In this document: positions 38,101 through 44,800 of the stretch, piece after piece
How the letters are laid out: the number at the start of each line of letters is the position of its first letter
Numbering within the stretch: the first letter of the stretch is position 1
Assembly (NCBI GenBank): GCA_946811185.2
Contig: OX328109.1
Span: 15,660,255-15,724,254 of the forward strand
Source of the DNA: Hippopus hippopus
Taxonomy: Eukaryota; Mollusca; Bivalvia; Cardiida; Cardiidae
Direction: 5' to 3'
DNA length: 64,000 bases
Made by a program: the position numbers and the translations under genes
Notes under the pieces: generated by a model
Database searches by the model: none
Told to the model about the DNA's origin: nothing
Seen by the model: the letters and a program-made list of their open reading frames with translations, nothing else

Positions 38101-38777
38101 GGTGGCCAAAGTGCTATTTTTAGTAATGGTGCATGATCGGTTGTTATCTTCTGTCTTTGGTTTTCACAATAAACATGGAACCTTCTGTGGAATCGGGCAT
38201 TGCAAGAAAAGGTTAAACTTATCATTCCAAGCTTATTTTCCTTTTCCCACAGTGTTTGCAAAAGCTTGAAATCTTTTATCTTTGAAAACTTGTAGGCCAT
38301 CTCGATACTGATTGAAAACATTTCAACTAACAGCAAGCTGTCATTGACATTGATACTAAAGAGTGATAATGTTGTTTAGATTTGAATGCCCATATTTGGT
38401 TGCATACCCCCAACTTTTGTTACCATTACATGCAAAAACCTCCAGCTGGAAAAAGCACAGCACACACTGAAGGCCAAGGTGTGATTTGGATACTAGGCAT
38501 AATCATTTTCAGAGTTTGAAGTTCAATGTGCGAAACTCTATGAATATATTTGATCATAAAACTCAGGACATATGCATCAGGTGCCAAATCTTTCGTTGCC
38601 AAGACGCCCAAGCTGCAAAATTTCACGTTGGCTAAACGTTACTGTAGTGACGAAACCTCCGATAATGATTAAGTAGCGAACTTGTTTGGTGCGAACTATC
38701 CGTACATAATTGTCCATTGTCCTTACCTTGTCTTCGCTGCTACATGAAACTACGTGTTGCACCTTTATCTCAGGCAT
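11172..38777 (-). CDS. XRCC1: XRCC1 DNA repair scaffold protein, 17 coding exons
   Basis: XRCC1 is the nuclear scaffold of single-strand-break and base-excision repair; family members bind DNA polymerase beta, PARP1 and DNA ligase III. Coding exons, in transcription order (minus strand): 38777-38727, 36406-36314, 34989-34885, 34181-34023, 32785-32717, 31777-31660, 31273-31062, 26231-26078, 24230-24062, 21504-21391, 18829-18738, 17952-17905, 16314-16248, 14547-14435, 13530-13383, 12207-12132, 11285-11172. I checked each boundary by eye: donors are GT, acceptors AG, and all phases join. The sum is 1,902 nt (633 codons plus TGA); as recalled, human XRCC1 is also 633 residues in 17 exons. The start (MPEIKVQHVVSCSSEDK) is the conserved N-terminus. 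The linker is acidic, Ser/Thr-rich and has basic KR-type stretches. Exons 3 and 11 use AAG rather than CAG/TAG acceptors. The introns are packed with repeats. Confidence 0.97.
11794..12022 (-). mobile_element. TTAA-MITE copy, full length, in last XRCC1 intron
   Basis: Intact TTAA ends and palindrome, within the intron between exons 16 and 17 of XRCC1. A chimaeric pair of partial copies lies at about 11425-11752. Confidence 0.9.
12878..13107 (+). mobile_element. TTAA-MITE copy
   Basis: Forward orientation in the XRCC1 intron between exons 15 and 16. The right tip is degraded (AAAGCGTTCAG). A heavily diverged reverse copy precedes it at about 12600-12860. Confidence 0.85.
13130..13325. mobile_element. 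Palindromic MITE (TATTCACCAA family)
   Basis: Arms of about 90 bp (GGTCCATATTCACTAATTAT…, CTTCTGACTGGCTAAACCAA) are inverted about a short centre. Sister copies are at 14226-14421 (full), 14124-14225 (one arm), 12310-12420 (one arm) and 18512-18560 (fragment). Confidence 0.85.
13792..14020 (+). mobile_element. TTAA-MITE (family reference copy), 229 bp
   Basis: This defines the commonest repeat here. In + orientation it begins TTAACYCTTTACCAMACAAT (this copy has TTATCTC at the tip) and ends GTTTGGTAAAGAGTTAA, so both ends share an inverted TTAACYCTTTACCA. The middle is a near-perfect ~60-bp palindrome, from AACATTGTGGGAAAAGGAG through GCTGGTAACCAGC and its complement. Next come TTTGTCGTCTGCAAATGCTT and GGACAAGTCTAAAATTTTG. 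TTAA at the outer edges followed by CCCT resembles piggyBac target and end structure (inference). It has no coding capacity. At least 35 recognisable copies in both orientations lie in the window, mainly in XRCC1 introns. Confidence 0.9.
14124..14421. mobile_element. Palindromic MITE plus an extra half copy
   Basis: Three arms in a row: one single arm (14124-14225) then a full palindrome (14226-14421) starting GGTCCGTATTCACCAACCAT. It abuts XRCC1 exon 14 (14435-14547), with only 13 bases between them, immediately past the splice donor. Confidence 0.85.
14849..15113 (+). mobile_element. tRNA-derived SINE, second family
   Basis: A-box-like CTCAGTCAGTAGGG and B-box GGTTCGATCGC, then a body with CAGCCAGTGGCTTGG and GGCCGCCACTATATAACTGA and a tail AATCATTCAATCAATC. 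The same body is found reversed at 25730-25865 and 32188-32500. Confidence 0.85.
15130..15872. mobile_element. Tandem-core element, four ~145-bp units
   Basis: Units repeat TTCTGACCATGTTTCATGAG at about 15278, 15419, 15566 and 15714. The element ends GACGGACGACGGATGAC… AAAGCTCACCTTGAGCACC and starts near GCGCTCACCTGAG. This is the architecture of bivalve pearl-like non-autonomous elements (family attribution from memory). Confidence 0.75.
15890..16245. mobile_element. Two joined partial TTAA-MITE copies
   Basis: A 5'-truncated forward copy (about 15895-16035) runs into a reverse copy (about 16030-16226) with a deleted palindrome half. It ends about 20 bases before XRCC1 exon 13. Confidence 0.7.
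17140..17362 (-). mobile_element. TTAA-MITE copy, diverged
   Basis: Reverse orientation. The TTGTGTGGTAAAGGGTTAA right end is clear, and the palindrome arms are mutated. Confidence 0.8.
17666..17882 (+). mobile_element. TTAA-MITE copy
   Basis: Forward orientation, ends TTAACCCTTTACC and GGTAAAGAGTTAA. It sits 22 bases from XRCC1 exon 12 (17905-17952), just past that exon's donor. Confidence 0.85.
18030..18256 (-). mobile_element. TTAA-MITE copy
   Basis: Reverse orientation, full length with well-kept palindrome. It lies upstream of XRCC1 exon 12, about 80 bases away. Confidence 0.9.
18932..19159 (+). mobile_element. TTAA-MITE copy, full length
   Basis: One of the least diverged copies: TTAACTCTTTACCACACAAT start and GGTAAAGAGTTAA end. 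A further partial copy is at about 19230-19500. Confidence 0.9.
19507..19728. repeat. Short element with inverted ends and an internal direct repeat
   Basis: The ends TAAGGTCTACGGCCCCTAAC-like and GGGGCCATAGACCTTATTA are inverted. Between them ACATCGACGTTTTC…GCCAATCT…GCAGC…CCGTCTT…TAATATGA occurs twice about 100 bases apart. Confidence 0.7.
20032..20700. repeat. Minisatellite, ~44-45 bp unit, about 15 copies
   Basis: Each unit is GCTTTGGCTACATTTCC followed by the MITE-tip sequence TTTTAACCCTTTACCAAACA and ATTCCCT. Unit length varies by 1-2 bases in the T/A run at the junction, and only the last three units carry more than a few substitutions. Spurious long ORFs arise on both strands because of the periodicity; they are not genes. 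It sits in the XRCC1 intron between exons 10 and 11. Confidence 0.97.
20672..20896 (+). mobile_element. TTAA-MITE copy whose 5' end seeded a minisatellite
   Basis: Forward copy with diverged palindrome. Its first ~22 bases (TTAACCCTTTACCAAACAAT…) are the last unit of the minisatellite at 20032-20700. Confidence 0.85.
21037..21266 (-). mobile_element. TTAA-MITE copy
   Basis: Reverse orientation, full length, palindrome intact. It lies about 125 bases from XRCC1 exon 10. Confidence 0.9.
21391..24230 (-). other. XRCC1: XRCC1 BRCT1 domain (exons 9-10)
   Basis: Exons 9 (24230-24062) and 10 (21504-21391) encode the central BRCT domain, which in the family binds poly(ADP-ribose)/PARP1. Visible hallmarks are VVFVLSGFQNPYRGELRDKA, GATYKPDWGKGCTHL, ICAFVNTPKYNQV and the Trp-containing helix IVNQKWISDCY. 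The exons join in phase 2. The intron between them carries the TIR-bounded 1.5-kb element at 22412-23948 and several MITE copies. Confidence 0.95.
22412..23948. mobile_element. 1.5-kb TIR element, non-autonomous
   Basis: The left end TTACCGTATTTCCCCTAAGT and right end (complement) TTACCGTATTTCACCTAAGT continue into shared ATTCGGAC / GTCCGAAAATTTAGGG motifs. TA at the very tips suits a Tc1/mariner/pogo-type target. Two diverged TTAA-MITEs (about 23060-23270 and 23560-23790) are inserted. No transposase frame is visible. It lies in the BRCT1 intron of XRCC1. Confidence 0.75.
24937..25162 (-). mobile_element. TTAA-MITE copy
   Basis: Reverse orientation with degraded palindrome, ending GTAAAGGGTTAA. 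Confidence 0.8.
25655..25996 (-). mobile_element. TTAA-MITE copy split by a SINE fragment
   Basis: Reverse copy from TTAACTCTAAACC to GTAAAGGGTTAA. It is split by a 136-bp SINE piece at 25730-25865 with a 13-bp target duplication (AAATGTGACTCAA at 25717-25729 and 25866-25878). Confidence 0.9.
26776..27028. mobile_element. Palindromic MITE (GTCTCGGATCAGCCTGCGCA family), copy 1
   Basis: Inverted arms AACACGCGAAAAGGGGCATT… TTTGCGTAAAGTGTCGTCTC face each other. Additional inner inverted AGCCTGCGCAGGCT motifs occur. Copy 2 is at about 62254-62445. Confidence 0.85.
27043..27305. mobile_element. Short element (TAATGCATC…ATGGATCC family), copy 1
   Basis: Shared landmarks GGACCATTCTACCTCATGAT, TTGTT, ATGGATCC and GATGACCTG between inverted GCATTAA / TTAATGC ends. 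Sister copies are at about 55757-55992 and 62592-62848. Confidence 0.75.
27305..27820. other. AT-rich intronic sequence
   Basis: No gene recognised. It lies in the XRCC1 intron between exons 7 and 8. Confidence 0.4.
27822..29516. mobile_element. Pearl-like element(s) with ~160-bp tandem core repeats
   Basis: Two arrays lie side by side. At 27960-28790 the unit is about 160 bp (TATGCTCCGGACAAGCAGAA, GGGAAATAACTCAAA, GCACTGCACTC). At 28850-29440 the unit is about 157 bp (ATATGCTCCGGACAAAATTC, GGCAATAACTCAAAA). Each array finishes with GATCCCATAATACGTCCCGT…GGGCGTATAA, and the whole starts with AGATACGCCCGTCCC, the inverted counterpart. Continuous open frames through the first array result from units that keep phase poorly and are not treated as genes. 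Confidence 0.8.
29960..30962. mobile_element. Repeat cluster: possible 0.8-kb TIR element plus TTAA-MITE copies
   Basis: Bases 29960-30765 are bounded by GGTCAAATTTAAC and GTTAAATTTGAAC, a short possible TIR. Inside are tandem CTAGCAAAAATTTGCTAGTG-type and CTCGCATTTTGCGAG-type inverted motifs and a diverged TTAA-MITE (about 30055-30250). A cleaner reverse TTAA-MITE lies at about 30770-30962. There is no coding evidence. Confidence 0.5.
31294..32048. mobile_element. Further TTAA-MITE copies around XRCC1 exon 6
   Basis: Bases 31294-31640 hold one truncated forward and one reverse copy joined together. Bases 31829-32048 hold a reverse copy. Exon 6 (31660-31777) lies between them, with fewer than 60 bases of non-repeat intron on either side. 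Confidence 0.75.
32188..32500 (-). mobile_element. tRNA-derived SINE, second family, reverse
   Basis: The tRNA-like head at 32500-32430 reads (minus strand) TGTAGCTTAGTCAGTAAGG and a B-box-like GGCTTCAAACCTG. The body CTAGTGGCTTTTGAAG and tail GTTAAACACC match the family. It lies between XRCC1 exons 5 and 6. Confidence 0.8.
32822..33110. repeat. Dispersed repeat, CAAGAGC…GGGGCATAACTGTGTCA family
   Basis: Same family as 8828-9400, 34508-34835 and 57159-57465: AAAAGGGGCATAACTGTGTC, TTGATAGTCGAC, TTTGAAGTAA, GACAGAGATATTGCAAAATG. Non-coding. Confidence 0.7.
33775..33965 (-). mobile_element. TTAA-MITE copy with perfect palindrome
   Basis: The central palindrome (about 33860-33925) is essentially perfect in this copy. 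The outer ends are worn. Confidence 0.85.
34508..34835. repeat. Dispersed repeat, GGGGCATAACT family
   Basis: Further copy in the XRCC1 intron between exons 3 and 4, with AAGGGGCATAACTAGGTCAT, AACAACTTGTCCAAGTTTAA and TCTTCAGTAATAAGAGATAT. Confidence 0.7.
35844..36071 (+). mobile_element. TTAA-MITE copy, first of a head-to-tail pair
   Basis: TTAACTCTTTACCAGACAAT start. Its terminal TTAA (36068-36071) is also the first TTAA of the next copy. Confidence 0.9.
36068..36293 (+). mobile_element. TTAA-MITE copy, second of a head-to-tail pair
   Basis: Begins in the TTAA that ends the preceding copy and ends TGTAAAGAGTTAA, 20 bases from XRCC1 exon 2 (36314-36406). The shared TTAA suggests insertion into the terminal target site of the first element. 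Confidence 0.9.
36541..36895 (-). mobile_element. tRNA-derived SINE, reverse, interrupted by a hairpin MITE
   Basis: The tail GATTGATTGATTGATTG is at the left; the tRNA-like head at the right reads (minus strand) CATGGCTCAGTGGTAAAGTG. The head is split at 36742-36855 by a palindromic insert, and CTCCAGGTCAC occurs on both sides of the insert. Confidence 0.85.
36742..36855. mobile_element. ~110-bp palindromic MITE inside a SINE
   Basis: Arms AGGTGTTCGTGTTAT.GACAAACTTC and complement GAAGTTTGTCAAATAACACG continue through TATAATGTAATATA to a 9-base centre. CTCCAGGTCAC (11 bp) flanks it directly on both sides, consistent with a target duplication of about 8-11 bp. Confidence 0.8.
37538..37766 (+). 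mobile_element. TTAA-MITE copy, full length
   Basis: TTAACCCTTTACCACACAAT start and GGTAAAGGGTTAA end, in XRCC1 intron 1. A diverged forward copy precedes it at about 37207-37400. Confidence 0.9.
37941..38626 (-). other. Coding-like fragments in XRCC1 intron 1
   Basis: Three minus-strand open stretches look unlike the surrounding repeats: 38626-38426 (DAYVLSFMIKYIHRVSHIEL), about 38336-38280 (LLLVEMFSISIEMAYKFSKI) and 38190-37941 (WPPETFWIPFTLKGNDSEMF, ICHVTIRYTTTDSS). A TTAA-MITE remnant lies between the second and third. They could be remnants of one nested gene in the XRCC1 direction. No family recognised. Confidence 0.25.
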
Positions 38778-39401
38778 TCTCTTTCATTTAGCTGTCACAA
38801 GTTAATTTGTGAACTAAATAAATTTCCCATAAATAACAAAACTTTACTCGTTTACATTGCAAGGAAGACGGGAATATGGTTGTGTATAATTCTCATATAG
38901 TGAGACGAGATGGGTGTGGTCAAGCAGTGAAGCGAAGGGATGTAACGCCCCCTTTCGATGACGTAATAAAAGACGACTATTTGGTGTTTGTTGGACGGTC
39001 TGATTCATAGTATTAAATTCTGAATACGGGTATCTCTTTCCCAGATGACATGTTAGACTTGTCCATTTCAAACGCATTTACAGACGACAATTTAGTATAT
39101 TGTAGCTGAAGCGATGGGCTTTGTCTATAAAAGGTTAGAAAACATTAGGAGAAAAGGAGAAATTTTGGTTATCATAATTTTTCAGAACTTCTTCGTGAAA
39201 CGCCATGATTTCTCTTCCTCCTGGATCAAATCGGAATTCACAGCACATGTATAATTATAGATCTAGTCCTAGATCTAGTCAGTCTTCTTTCTCTTCACAG
39301 AGCCGTTACAAATAGGATATTTTACACGCAAAATCATTTCTAGCGTACAACCCCAACGGTCAGATCTACATATATATGACATTATAATTTCAGCCCCTGA
39401 G
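38778..39401. other. XRCC1 upstream region
   Basis: Contains the expected XRCC1 promoter and 5' UTR (minus strand, above 38777). No TATA box or Inr could be placed with confidence. A degraded TTAA-MITE occupies about 39030-39185. Confidence 0.4.
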
Positions 39402-40080
39402 TATGGTGGCATATTCGTGCCACGAGATACGCGATTTTAGAGTATTAATCTATCGCGATAAATCAAAGTTTCCTGGAAATTTTATCTAGATAGCGAAAAC
39501 TTTTTTGAAAAAAATATCACGATAATTTTTGTTATCTAGAAAATTTTACAGTGATCAGTAAATATATTAAAGCAAAATTTCTCACTCGTGCAGGAAGCTG
39601 ACATGCGAGATAAAATTATCGTGATAGTTCTATCTGTTTATCGAATATATAAATAGAAAATTCATCATTGGGTGAAGTCGGTAGTTTTTGAATTTACAGG
39701 ATGGTAGTAAGTTAAAATTCGAATTATTTACAATGTAACTTTATTGGTAAATTTTGACTACACATGAAATTAACTGAAGTCTGTCAAACACAAAGACGAT
39801 TCGAAATGCCTCTTACAAACAACTTTAAAACCATTTAGGGAAAAGGAGAATTCATAAGGTTGGAGACGAAGACGTTCCGAAACCGTATCTAACTATAGAT
39901 ACCGTGAATGTCAGTTGTAGGCACGAACGTAAAAAAAATCGTGATAACATAAAGAATTTTCGCGAAATTTTTTATTATCTAGATAATATTTCCAGAAAAG
40001 TTTGTTTTATCGCGATAGGTCTTTTAAACTATCCGCGGCAATAGTTATCTCGTATCTCGTGGCAGAAAAATGCCACCATA
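39402..40080. mobile_element. 0.68-kb MITE with GCCACCATA ends, copy A
   Basis: Same family and length class as 45686-46357. It has the same TATGGTGGCAT terminal repeats and shared internal landmarks (GACTCGAAATGCCTC-like, ACAACTTTAAA, CATTTAGGGAAAA). The flanks CCTGAG (39396-39401) and CCTTAG (40081-40086) match at 5 of 6 positions, supporting a 6-bp target duplication. It lies between XRCC1 and the P450 gene. Confidence 0.85.
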
Positions 40081-41246
40081 CCTTAGACTTCAGGAATTTA
40101 CAAGTTTTCTTTAAGATCACTCGTTAAAAGATTTTTCCGATTTGTATGTATGACGACTAACTAGTACGTTATCTCGAAATCAACAAGCGATATAGTATGC
40201 AGCGGGTTATCATTATTTTTTTTTAATTTGTTTGCACAGCATTTATTAAGCAAGTATATTTAAAGAAAGAAAGAAAGACATTTTTCCCTCATATCCTTTA
40301 CGGACTGGGAGGAGAGTACATTGTTCAAAGTTCAAACACAGTTTTGACCAATCAAACTGCACGAAATCGGTGTTACGGAAATTAAAATGTTATCATTCAG
40401 TAAGATATTCCTTATCTAGGATCCATCGAATGATTTTTTCCCCAAAATAAATTCAAGGATGAATTATTGTACTGTATCTGAAAAAAGCAAAGCAAGATCT
40501 TGGTTGTCAAAAGTTACAATTTCAGTGAATGCGAGAGTCGCACAGTATCTGTGACCGCGAGACAATAGATCTGTGACACAGGTAGGAAACTTCAAGAGCC
40601 AATGGCTCTGACGAGAAAATGTTGTGTAGGTCTTTCAGTCCCGAAAGTATCGGCTCAAAAACAACAGAAAAATAGCTAAGCTTGTCATTCTTTGTAGGCT
40701 ACTAACGTATTATTATGTCTTTGAATTTCGGAAAACAATTATAATAATAATAAACTGGTCTTTCAACGTGTTTTCTCCATCATGAAAAGTTGTAAAATGC
40801 GTACTGTATTGCCTGAATCTTCCGCGCCGTGGGTTGACCGTAGCCGACATAATACCTCAAGGACCTAATTTCAGACTGATATTGCCATTAAATTAGCAAA
40901 TAAGAGAAGGCTTAGTTTTCCTAAAAGCATTAATCATTGTCTTGAACTTTCCTATTCGCAGCTGGCAAAGAAGTGATAAAAATTTACCAAAAATTGACAT
41001 AAATAAACAAAGGCTTCGATTAGGTGAACCGGCTCTGGACATGTTGATTGGCACCAATGGATTAGGGTTTTCTTTCAAAAACCTTGTTGTCGGTTACTTA
41101 TTTAAGACACTTGCTCGATCTGTACTCTTGTTAATACCCTTCACTCCAAAAGTTAAACTATATATACTTACCAATCCTTTGCCAGCTGCGAATAGAAAAG
41201 TTAAAGTAGATATATTTGAGCCTGAAGAACGCACGGATTAGACTGA
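40081..41246. other. Intergenic, no gene recognised
   Basis: Between the two divergent genes. The open frame 40942-41241 starts with TTG, has no recognisable domain and runs up to the SINE; I do not call it. Confidence 0.4.
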
Positions 41247-41247
41247 C

Positions 41248-41524
41248 CTGCCTTTATAGCTCAAGTGGTAGAGCGTAGGACTTGTAAACATCAAGTCTTG
41301 GGTCACTTGGTGTGGGTTCGAGCCCCACGGCTGGTCATCTGAAATTATTAATTCATGTAGTCTTTTGGATGAGACGTTAAACCGAGGTCACGTGTGACGG
41401 ACACCGAGCACAAAAAAAAAACAGGCGTATCTTAGGATGGGTTTCGTCCTGTATCTTGCACCGTCCACCGAAACAAAACTAACAGCCATACGGGCAACCT
41501 ATGGCGACAATAAATAAATAAATT
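41248..41524 (+). mobile_element. tRNA-derived SINE, third family, upstream of the P450
   Basis: A-box TAGCTCAAGTGGTAGAGCG, B-box GGTTCGAGCCCC, central conserved-type stretch TGGATGAGACGTTAAACCGA, then CCTGTATCTTGCACCG and a (AATA)n tail. It ends about 345 bases upstream of the P450 start codon. Confidence 0.9.
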
Positions 41525-41869
41525 CAATCAGTCACGGCTTAGACTACAGGCAGACTTGTATCTGTTCAACGGAATAATTCAAGCGGCGAAAGTTTAAAAT
41601 ACCATACAGACAAGTACACTTATGAATCCAATGGTACACTTATGGTTGAATATAGTCCAAATAATTAGACGTATACATTCTTGTTTACCTTTCAACATTT
41701 ATCTATCGGACATTTCACATTTTATTTTTCTTTACGTATGTAGGGTCTTATAAACAGGACTAGGTTGAATACATTTGTGCAGACAGGTACCCATGCGTGT
41801 ACAAGGCCTGTAAACCAATTTATGGCTATACACGCCTTTAGATACGATGCATAAATCTTTGCTGATAAC

Positions 41870-44800
41870 ATGATGGAGGTTAACACAGTTGTGTCGTGGT
41901 TTGAAAATGGAATTAATTTCCTGCTTGCAATTGTGCTTCTTCTCGTCATACATCAACTGTTGGCACTCGGTGATACCAGGCGCTTGCCACCAGGACCGTT
42001 TGCTTGGCCCGTCATCGGTAATATTCGTATGTTTCGGGAAAATCCGAGTGGTTTCAAAAAGTTCACGAAATTAGCGAAGACATATGGAAATATCTACAGG
42101 TATTCACTATAAAGAAATTATCAAACATTGCATATATTTTGTGGTCCACTTGTTAAAAGATTGTTATTGGAGCAAAAAAATCAGAAAACGGAGATGCACT
42201 TTAAAGGTGTAACATAGGGAAGTGATAAAAGTACCTCCAGATTAGTGAGTCTTAGTAAACTATATATATGTAAACTAGGATGTCTGACTTAATCTCAACT
42301 CCGTCTCGATTGAGTCAGACATCCGTACTTTACATACGAGTATATGTGAGATTTGATCAAAATTAGAAAAAATAAATAAATAAATAAATAAATAAATAAA
42401 ATAAAATAAAATAAAATAAATAAATAAATAAATAAATAAATAAAAACATCTTTTTTAAAAATATGAAAAAAAAAAAACCTCCAAAAATCATCAAAAGAAA
42501 ATAAGCAAACAAACATTACAAGGAAGATTGATAAGAGAGGTGTTTTTTTTGGAGAGGTCATCAGACCTCTCCAATAGTGGTGAGTTTAAAAGGCAGACTG
42601 CCACAAAATTTGCTGTCTAAATCTATTGTTCTTGCGAAATTGTTCTGATACATAGTCTGTTTCGTCATGGTTTTGTAAATAAAGCGAAATCAAAAAATCG
42701 AAACAGGAAAAAGACGTCGTTTATTTTTATATGACGAATTTCAGAAAAGATTTGTTATATTAATTTGCCATGGTTGCAAATGACCTCTCAAATAATTGTA
42801 ATTTTTCATTAAGCAAATAAATCTAAGCAGAAGAAAAAATAAGAAGAATTTCGTTTAAAAAAGAGAGAGAAGACCGCTGGACAAGATCATGCGACTTGAA
42901 AACGCGGGAAGAAGGTCAAATGACCGTCATGTAAAGCATAAGAGGTTTCTACGCGGCGGCTTTTTCACTTGTTTGTTTACATGTACCAAAATATATTGAA
43001 ATTAAAAGCCAATAAACTGAAGCAACGCCCCCTCCCCCAAGTACCGTAAATCTTGAAGGAACAAAAACTAAACCACCATCTGTTAGACCATTACAACATA
43101 AAAAACCAGATGCTGTTAATAAAATAAAAAAAAAAAAAAAAAGCGATGATAAACCAATTCAACCTGCAGAAGACAAAAAAAAAAAAAAAAAAAAAAAAAA
43201 ATAAATAAATAAATAAAAAAATAAAATAAATTAAATAAATAAATAAATAATAATAATATAATTCAATCTTCTGCAACTCAACATGAAGACAATAAAACAG
43301 CTTTAATAGTAGGTTCCATTTCTGTAGGTCAAGCAGCTCTATTTATTTTTAAGATTTTTTAATATACTCTTGAGCTGCTGCATACAATAATCCAGCAACA
43401 AGAACAACTAAAGCCCACAAATTATTTCCAAACCAATCAACAATTTTACCAGTCGTTGATAACAACCAAGATACAATAGAACCAATCACACCTGGCAACG
43501 CAGAAGCTGCTTTACCTGTAAGATTTGCTAATAACTTACCAAGATTGGCTAACTGATTTTTATCCATTCCTTTACACCTTGTTTATTCGATGCTGGTGGA
43601 GGTGGAGTTGGTGTTCCTTCTCCTGATGGTATGACAGACTGAATAATCAAATCTACAATCATTCCAATAGCAGTCAAAATACTAAAAATAGTAATACCTT
43701 GTTCTCTGAATAATGTTCTTATTTTTTTACCTAATGTTGAGTCTTCGTTTAGTATCTTATTTATTGTTTCCTTGATTCTAAAAACTTGACTTCTTAATTT
43801 TTCTTTGTTTACATTAATCATCTCAAGTCTGGCACTTCTTTCTGACTCTAAATCTCTCATTCTATTTTCTATCCGTTTTTTCAATATCCTCATCATTTGT
43901 GAGTGTGAGTTTTTCTTTTTCCCTTGCCATCTCTTTATTAGTTTCATTTAATTTTGCTAATTCATTAGCAATTTCCTCTTTTACTGATGTCATTGCTGTC
44001 ATAATTCCTTCCATTTCTCGTCCAGTCAATTTTGTTTCTACGCGGCGGCTTTTTCACTTGTTTGTTTACATGTACCAAAATATATTGAAATTAAAAGCCA
44101 ATAAACTATTTAAAAACATTGATGCTGACCTCTCCTGGCTTCTTTTGTAAAGAAGCCAACTTGTATGTTATCTATCTTTATACATCCTGGTAAGAAATAC
44201 TTCAGTATCCACGTTAAATAGAACGAGAATTGACGAGATATCAAAGTCCAGTTATACGCCCTCTGAGATGAAAAGAAGGATAGATTTTATATGACCCCCC
44301 CCCAAAAAAAAAACTGAAATAATACAAAGATGTAAGTATGGTTTACTATATAATTTTAACTTTTAAAATCTTAAATGAATGTAGACTTGGTTTTATTAAT
44401 CAAAAAAGTTTAAGCACAATCAATTTTACTCTTTTTCTTAATTTCTTGTTTCAGGGACAAGGATGATTTTTAAGGACATTTTGCTGTATGATTTATAGAA
44501 CAACTTCAAGAAACATATGAGGAATCCACACCACGTTTAATATCTGAGAAAAAATATCATGGTTTTGCACTAAAAACAGATAAAAACATAAAGAAGAGAT
44601 GTTTACTGAAGTGCATTATGAAACGATAAAACTCTCGAGTATATTTTTATGTGGAAACCGTCTACGGAGAAGATACTTTTTGCACTCTAAATTTATATGG
44701 TTATCTTTTAGATAACTTATCTAATGATGGGATAAAATCCTTGAGTATACGAGGGGTGTCCCAGAATTACGTAGACTTTTGTTATAACTTGAAAACGACT

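Larger units (their letters stand above)
32717..38777 (-). other. XRCC1: XRCC1 N-terminal domain (exons 1-5)
   Basis: Exons 1-5 encode about 159 residues forming the family's N-terminal beta-sandwich, which contacts DNA polymerase beta and nicked or gapped DNA. Conserved stretches visible are HVVSCSSEDK (exon 1), HKWKCSTAGEKNVSVVLQ (exon 2), IDIGNEGSAFVEVLVSKS (exon 3), NSVRMFGPDKL and KEKWDRVKVVCTQPFNK (exon 4), and TFGLSFIKFHS (exon 5). Exons 1-5 have coding lengths divisible by three, so all their junctions are phase 0. Confidence 0.95.

Noticed and set aside
40942..41241. 99-codon plus-strand frame between the two genes
   Set aside because: Starts with TTG, no domain, no splice context, and ends at the SINE.
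42360..42446. ATAA microsatellite as an independent feature marking the element boundary
   Set aside because: It lies inside the TIR and is mirrored in the right TIR, so it belongs to the element and is not its edge.
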